Assembly: GCA_040755755.1 (NCBI GenBank)
Contig: JBFLZW010000001.1
Span: forward strand, 186,001-250,000
DNA length: 64,000 nt
Source of the DNA: a bacterium
GTDB taxonomy: Bacteria > SZUA-182 > DTGQ01
Reading direction: 5' to 3'
Numbering within the stretch: the first letter of the stretch is position 1; the number at the start of each line of letters is the position of its first letter. Position numbers and translations under genes: made by a program. Positions 59,831 through 64,000 of this stretch are shown here, piece after piece. The notes beneath the pieces are model-generated. The model was given only the letters and a program-made list of their open reading frames with translations, ran no database searches and was not told the DNA's origin.

Positions 59831-61006
59831 TCAATCCATAGGCATGATTTCCTGGTACAGAAGTTCGAGCTGCCGGATCATATGATGCAGATCAAATCCC
59901 TGCACCAGGAATCGCTGAGCTTTTCCGGTGTATGCCAGTTGCTCCGGATGTTGCAGCGCGGATATGACCCGCTCAGCCATGGCCGCTGGATTGCGGGGCG
60001 GCACCACATATCCATTGATCCCGTTCCGGACAATCTCCCGGTTTCCGTCAATGTCGGTGGCGACAATGGGAATTCCGGCTGCTGTGGCCTCTACCAGGAC
60101 CAGGGGCAGCCCCTCCCAGAGGGAGGTGAGGACCAGCACGTCAAGCTCAGGCAAAATCCGCTCGACATCTTCTCTCCAGCCGGCAAGGACAAGGCGGTCG
60201 GAAAGGGACAGCCTCTGAGCCAGACTGCGGATTTGCGGCCGCAGTTGTCCATCGCCCACCATCATGAAGCGGGCTTTCGGGAAAACCCGGCTCACCCGCT
60301 CAGCCATCCGGATAAAGTCCAGGGGAGATTTCTGCGGTTTGAAGCAGGCCACCATGCCGATGAGCGGTGAGGAATCCTCTTTCATGGCCCCCTGCTCCTG
60401 CATCACCTGATCACGGTCCCGGAAAAAGCGGTGAAGGTCAATGCCGCACCTTATCACCCTCCCGTGCCCGATCCTTCGGCAGATGCCGAGCTTTTGGGCC
60501 AGCTTCAGATTGGCACGGGAAACAAAGATGATCCGGGTGCTGACCCTGGCAGCCGCCTTTTCCAGAAAGATATAGAGCTTTCGCGCCAGGGGCCGCTGAT
60601 AATCATGGAAACCGAATCCATGGACCGTATGGACAATGCAGCCAATCCCGGCGGCAGCGGCAGCCATTCGCCCAAGAATCCCGGCTTTTGAGCTGTTGGT
60701 GTGGACGATGATCCTCGGATTTTCCATCTTTTCCCGGTGCAGGATCAAAATAAGGTGAACCAGGGCGAGAAAATCCCACACCGGGTGAACCTGGCGGTGA
60801 AGGGCTGGAACGAAAATGCACTTCACCCCTTTCAGGGACCTGGCCTTTTGCACAAGAAGGCCGTGCTGACCGCTGATCAAAACAGGCTCGAATCTGCTCC
60901 GGTCCAGATTCTCCACCGTAGACAGAGTAGCTTCCTGAGCCCCGCCAAGCTCCAGCTTGGTGATGATCTGAACGATCCGGATTTTCCCGGTTTTTGTATC
61001 CGGCAT
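59831..61006 (-). CDS. GT4-type glycosyltransferase
   Basis: The ATG at 61006, with AGGGGG upstream, gives 391 residues. Opening IVQIITKLELGGAQEATLST is the usual acceptor-side start of GT-B fold glycosyltransferases of family 4; the C-terminal donor site is GMVACFKPQKSPLDFI, MVGDGQLRPQI and WEGLPLVLVEATAAGIPIVA with the paired glutamates (EX7E). It adds a sugar to a lipid-linked or polysaccharide acceptor. It is followed upstream, in the same direction, by the UGM-like and WecA-like genes, so these three genes probably form a polysaccharide or O-antigen-type operon. Confidence 0.9.
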   Translation of the reverse strand: MPDTKTGKIRIVQIITKLELGGAQEATLSTVENLDRSRFEPVLISGQHGLLVQKARSLKGVKCIFVPALHRQVHPVWDFLALVHLILILHREKMENPRIIVHTNSSKAGILGRMAAAAAGIGCIVHTVHGFGFHDYQRPLARKLYIFLEKAAARVSTRIIFVSRANLKLAQKLGICRRIGHGRVIRCGIDLHRFFRDRDQVMQEQGAMKEDSSPLIGMVACFKPQKSPLDFIRMAERVSRVFPKARFMMVGDGQLRPQIRSLAQRLSLSDRLVLAGWREDVERILPELDVLVLTSLWEGLPLVLVEATAAGIPIVATDIDGNREIVRNGINGYVVPPRNPAAMAERVISALQHPEQLAYTGKAQRFLVQGFDLHHMIRQLELLYQEIMPMD

Positions 61007-61038
61007 GTTTCCCCCTGTGAGAATGTCTTCGGGAAAGA

Positions 61039-62346
61039 TTATGCGGCTACCAGGGCATTCACTGTCCTGGCCGTTTCCATCCCGGCTACAAGTGCCTGTC
61101 CCATCGAGGAATATTCCCATCCGCCGTAGCGGCCAACCGAGTGGATGTCCTGAGTCTGCAGATACTGCCGGATAACGGGCAGGGATTTCTGGCGGTGTGA
61201 ATCGAAAGTTACATAAGCACAGGGAATATCGAGAAAAGAATGTGAAATGACCAGATCGCTTTCCCGCAGCAGGCCGCAGTCGATGAGTTTGGACAGCGTC
61301 AGTTTCAGCATCCTGTCAGGATCGATCTGCTCGCCGGGCAGGTGGGAAATTTCCACATAGAGTGAGCTGGACCCTGAAGGCGCTACTCCGGAAGAAAAAT
61401 TGGTGGGGAAACCCACCCGGTAGAAGGGATATTCTGATTCCGGGAAATAAATCCAGTGCTGATCCGAGACTTTCTCGCGGGCTACACCGAGATTGAGACA
61501 AAATACCGAGGTGGAGCGCAGGTTTTCAGCCAGGGATTTTATCTGCGCCGGGGCATCGCTGATTATCCTGACAAGCTCCGGCAGAGGGATGGAAGAGATA
61601 AGCTGCTGGTAGCCGATTGATTCCCCATCCTGAAACCAGACCGCCTTTTTCCGGGTTTCGATCCTGACTGCTTCCATGCCGGTCCGGACCCTGTTAATCG
61701 AGGGCAAAAAACTCTTGCCGAGAACCTCTATCCCCCCCTCGGCAGGATAGTAAAAGGTCTGATTATAACCATATTCCTGCTCGTTCTGGTTAAAACAGCC
61801 CTTCACGACCTCCTCCAGATTGGGGACGGGAATCATGGACAAGGCCCAATCAAAGGTCATCTCCGCTGGATCGATCCGCCACATCTTCTGATTGTACGGC
61901 AAGAGAAAATGTCTGGCTATGCCCTGTCCGAAATTCCGGACTACCCAGTCTTTGAAGTTTTCCGGCGGCTGGGAAGTCGGAGATTGCTGATGAGTGCGTA
62001 AAAGCTCCAGCAGGCATTCGCAGATGACTTTCTGCGGCAGGCCGCTGAGATGGGCCTGAAACGGATACGGCAGATAGGTCTTATGAGTGTGAATACTGGC
62101 TTTCCGCTGATGGGAAACCCAGAAAATGTGGCCGATAGCTTCAATCAGATTCCTGATCCGGTTATCGTGAAAGTGAAGCAGATGGCCGGTGAAGTCAAAG
62201 GTAAAACCATCGCGGCAGACAGAGCGGCAAAGCCCTCCTGCCTCCTGCTCTTTTTCAAACAGCTCATATTCCTGCTTCAGATGATAGGCAGCGCTCAATC
62301 CGGTCAGACCTGCTCCAAGAATCACAACTTCAGTTTCATACGGCAT
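61039..62346 (-). CDS. FAD-dependent oxidoreductase of the UGM/protoporphyrinogen oxidase-like group
   Basis: The ATG at 62346 follows GGGAGGATC, giving 435 residues. The FAD-binding site is VVILGAGLTGLSAAYHL, followed by FEKEQEAGGLCRSV and FDFTGHLLHFHD. PLPYNQKMW-like (here LLPYNQKMWRIDPAEM) and GGIEVLGKSF also resemble UDP-galactopyranose mutase and amine-oxidase-type proteins found in polysaccharide clusters. The C-terminus has SVGRYGGWEYSSMGQAL, the FAD-closing segment. It is placed 32 bases upstream of the glycosyltransferase, so a sugar-nucleotide or lipid-sugar substrate is more likely than haem. Confidence 0.8.
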   Translation of the reverse strand: MPYETEVVILGAGLTGLSAAYHLKQEYELFEKEQEAGGLCRSVCRDGFTFDFTGHLLHFHDNRIRNLIEAIGHIFWVSHQRKASIHTHKTYLPYPFQAHLSGLPQKVICECLLELLRTHQQSPTSQPPENFKDWVVRNFGQGIARHFLLPYNQKMWRIDPAEMTFDWALSMIPVPNLEEVVKGCFNQNEQEYGYNQTFYYPAEGGIEVLGKSFLPSINRVRTGMEAVRIETRKKAVWFQDGESIGYQQLISSIPLPELVRIISDAPAQIKSLAENLRSTSVFCLNLGVAREKVSDQHWIYFPESEYPFYRVGFPTNFSSGVAPSGSSSLYVEISHLPGEQIDPDRMLKLTLSKLIDCGLLRESDLVISHSFLDIPCAYVTFDSHRQKSLPVIRQYLQTQDIHSVGRYGGWEYSSMGQALVAGMETARTVNALVAA

Positions 62347-62390
62347 ACGATCCTCCCACATGCATTGCAAGGCTATGAGTTAAAAGTACT

Positions 62391-63389
62391 TCACATGGTC
62401 ATATCAATCTTTTTCAAGAGATATCCAGCCAGAAGGAAGAAGGCGATGACGAGAAAGACAATCAGTCCGGCCCAGGCCGTCGTTACGCTGATCAGGATCA
62501 GGCTGCACACTCCCAGAACCACCGAAATCCCATAGGCCAGAAGAACGGTGGCCTGCTTGGATAAAGCCCACTTGCGCAGCCGGAGGGCAAAATGATCGTT
62601 GCTCCCTCTCAGGATCGACATGCCGCGGCGGTAGCGGATATAACTGACAAAGATCATCTCAAACAGCGGAACTCCCAGAATCATGAGGGGTGCAACCAAT
62701 CCCAGGCTGGACCTTTCGGTATATCTGCCGATCATGGCCATGGCCCCCAGCAAAAGGCCCAGCAGGAGACTTCCGGCATCCCCCAGATAGATTTTGGCTG
62801 GGAAAAAATTATACCGCAAAAATCCCAGCAGGCTTCCGGCCAGAGCCAGAGTGGCTACGGCAATGGCCTGGTTATGATTCCACTGGGCAATGACAAAGAG
62901 AAAGAAACAGGAAACAAACGATACTCCTGCCGAGAGCCCATCCATGATATCGATCAGGTTCAGGGCATTGGTCATGCCGACCAGCCAGAAGAAGGTCAAA
63001 GGAATGCTGATCCACTCAGGGATAAAGGACAGCCGGATCATGATCCCGCATTTGATCATGGCCAGGGCTGCAATCACCTCCCCCATGAGTTTCACCTCAG
63101 GCGGCAGGTTCCCCACATCGTCAATAATGCCCAGCATGACCACAATGCTCCCCCCAAGGAGCAGCCCCATGACCTGGGGATCGAAGTCCGAAAAGGTGAG
63201 GGCCAGAGAAAAGAGAAAGGAGATAAACACCGCTACACCCCCAAGGTAGGGAATCGCGGTCTCCTGATTCTTCAGCTTTCCATCGGGCCGGTCAACAATA
63301 TTGAGCTTGATCGCCCCCGTCCGGATGAGCGGCGTGATATGCCATGATAGAGCCAGGGCAATGACAAAGGAAAGAATGGCGGAGAGCAT
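62391..63389 (-). CDS. WecA/TagO-like polyprenyl-phosphate glycosyl-1-phosphate transferase
   Basis: A 332-residue polytopic membrane protein of the MraY/WecA family, which links a sugar-1-phosphate to undecaprenyl phosphate to start polysaccharide synthesis. Motifs: GIIDDVGNLPP (Asp pair), NALNLIDIMDGLSAG, KIYLGDAGSLLLG and ILRGSNDHFALRL (the last replaces the HxH of some members). About ten hydrophobic segments are visible. Start at ATG 63389 preceded by AGGTG. It heads the three-gene glycan cluster on the minus strand. Confidence 0.9.
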   Translation of the reverse strand: MLSAILSFVIALALSWHITPLIRTGAIKLNIVDRPDGKLKNQETAIPYLGGVAVFISFLFSLALTFSDFDPQVMGLLLGGSIVVMLGIIDDVGNLPPEVKLMGEVIAALAMIKCGIMIRLSFIPEWISIPLTFFWLVGMTNALNLIDIMDGLSAGVSFVSCFFLFVIAQWNHNQAIAVATLALAGSLLGFLRYNFFPAKIYLGDAGSLLLGLLLGAMAMIGRYTERSSLGLVAPLMILGVPLFEMIFVSYIRYRRGMSILRGSNDHFALRLRKWALSKQATVLLAYGISVVLGVCSLILISVTTAWAGLIVFLVIAFFLLAGYLLKKIDMTM

Positions 63390-63419
63390 TGACGCACCTA
63401 TATTAATTGACGCACCTAT
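63388..63419 (-). repeat. Tandem duplication of the WecA-like ribosome-binding region
   Basis: On the minus strand ATAGGTGCGTCAAT occurs twice, separated by TAAT, the second copy ending at the start codon. Each contains the AGGTG ribosome site. Confidence 0.8.
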
Positions 63420-63455
63420 GGCAAATGGACTATAGTATAAAGGGAGGTGATAATT

Positions 63456-63758
63456 ATGAGTAATGATAACGATGTCTATGATGTAGCAGCAGCAGGGGCA
63501 AAATTATCTGCTCTTATCAGCGAGGTTGAGCATCAGCAGAAGAAAGTGTTTATTACCCGGCAGGGGAAAAATATTGCCGTCATTATACCGTTTGAGGAAT
63601 TCATCAATCAGCAAAGCAGGGAGCAGGCAAAAAATGGCTTTTGCCTGGCTCAGGGTGATTTGGCGGATATGAATACGGAAGATTTTGACAGGTTTCTCGA
63701 CGATATCTATCAGGCACGGGAAGAAGCCTTCGAGAGGAAGGTTGATATTGATATGTAG
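63456..63758 (+). CDS. Phd/YefM-family antitoxin
   Basis: The ATG at 63456 directly follows GGGAGGTGAT; the protein has 100 residues. The N-terminus (VYDVAAAGAKLSALISEVEH, then VFITRQGKNIAVIIPFEEF) is the Phd/YefM DNA-binding fold, which represses its own operon and neutralises a Doc, YoeB or other toxin by its C-terminal tail. No toxin gene follows on the plus strand before the end of the window (242 bases), so the partner is missing or lies elsewhere. Confidence 0.82.
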   Translation: MSNDNDVYDVAAAGAKLSALISEVEHQQKKVFITRQGKNIAVIIPFEEFINQQSREQAKNGFCLAQGDLADMNTEDFDRFLDDIYQAREEAFERKVDIDM

Positions 63759-63794
63759 TAAGAGTATGTGCGTTGGAATTTTTTGCCCGGCCTG

Positions 63795-64000
63795 TCATCC
63801 TGAGAGGGCTGTGAGATGGTCCAGTGCAACATCTTTTTTGAGTTGCCTGATGAGCTTTTTGATTGTCTTGGCTGTTGAATCAATAACAATTACTTCAGGA
63901 GGAATCGAGAACTCAAAGTAGAGTTTAAAATCCTCCTGCGTGGCAATGAGGATCATCGCAGAAGCATGTTTGGTCTTTGAAGCTTCATACAGTGAGCAGG
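63795..64000 (-). CDS. C-terminal part of a minus-strand gene cut by the window end
   Basis: Sixty-eight codons are open on the minus strand, ending at a TGA (63795-63797). The visible protein reads HASAMILIATQEDFKLYFEF, SIPPEVIVIDSTAKTIKKLI and ends LDHLTALSG. No family is recognised; the start is beyond the window. It is convergent with the Phd-type antitoxin gene (36 bases apart). Confidence 0.5.
   Translation of the reverse strand, partial: CSLYEASKTKHASAMILIATQEDFKLYFEFSIPPEVIVIDSTAKTIKKLIRQLKKDVALDHLTALSG

Overview
The window looks like a chromosomal segment of a Gram-negative, probably uncultured, heterotrophic or anaerobic bacterium of about 50% GC. Evidence for a diderm cell is a DUF481-type outer-membrane barrel, several lipoproteins with lipoboxes, a DksA/TraR zinc-finger regulator and a membrane-anchored multiheme cytochrome c. 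A class I lysyl-tRNA synthetase, a double-length UvrA, many PKD/Ig-like/TPR secreted proteins and many short dispersed inverted repeats point to a Desulfobacterota-like or candidate-phylum genome. The species cannot be named from the sequence. There is no rRNA, CRISPR array or recognisable insertion sequence. Two tRNA genes, Val(UAC) and Asp(GUC), lie near 57.6 kb.

Layout. 0-9.3 kb: the tail of a cut gene, an octaheme cytochrome c, a divergent YchF-like GTPase and two tandem lipoproteins that fuse a sulfatase/alkaline-phosphatase-type domain to about 14-16 TPRs. 9.2-12.1 kb: DksA/TraR protein, an Ala/Pro-rich lipoprotein, a repeat-rich gap and an Smr-domain protein. 12.5-27.7 kb: surface and secreted proteins (nine-PKD protein, a 14-repeat probable beta-propeller protein, a Gly-Leu-Tyr repeat protein, a subtilase with two Ig-like domains), interrupted by a U32-family protein and a BtuF-like binding protein. 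27.7-33.2 kb: treZ-treY (trehalose from alpha-glucans) and an outer-membrane protein. 33.3-34.7 kb: argB and a cysteine hydrolase on the minus strand. 35.0-40.4 kb: tandem UvrA. 40.4-47 kb: small secreted proteins, a FeeM/LuxI-fold acyltransferase, a flavoredoxin-like protein, a Cys-rich copper-storage-type protein, a SpoIID-domain protein and a PsbP-like lipoprotein.

47.3-57.4 kb is the most accessory-looking part. It holds class I lysS, a type II restriction-modification pair whose nuclease resembles XcyI/Cfr9I (CCCGGG), a nucleotidyltransferase antitoxin next to a truncated HEPN toxin, and a three-gene signalling operon (double-domain KaiC-like ATPase, atypical receiver, hybrid histidine kinase) followed by a VapBC pair. 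57.5-64 kb: tRNA-Val and tRNA-Asp, acylphosphatase, nrdR, a Uma2-family protein, then a glycan cluster (GT4 glycosyltransferase, FAD-dependent UGM-like oxidoreductase, WecA/TagO-like phosphosugar transferase), an orphan Phd antitoxin and a cut minus-strand gene.

No single feature proves a new system. The best candidates for a second look are the KaiC-receiver-kinase operon with its odd upstream hairpin, the tandem sulfatase-TPR lipoproteins with a threonine at the nucleophile position, the tandem UvrA whose linker was built from a dispersed DNA repeat, the GLYGMG-repeat secreted protein, and at least six families of short foldback repeats.
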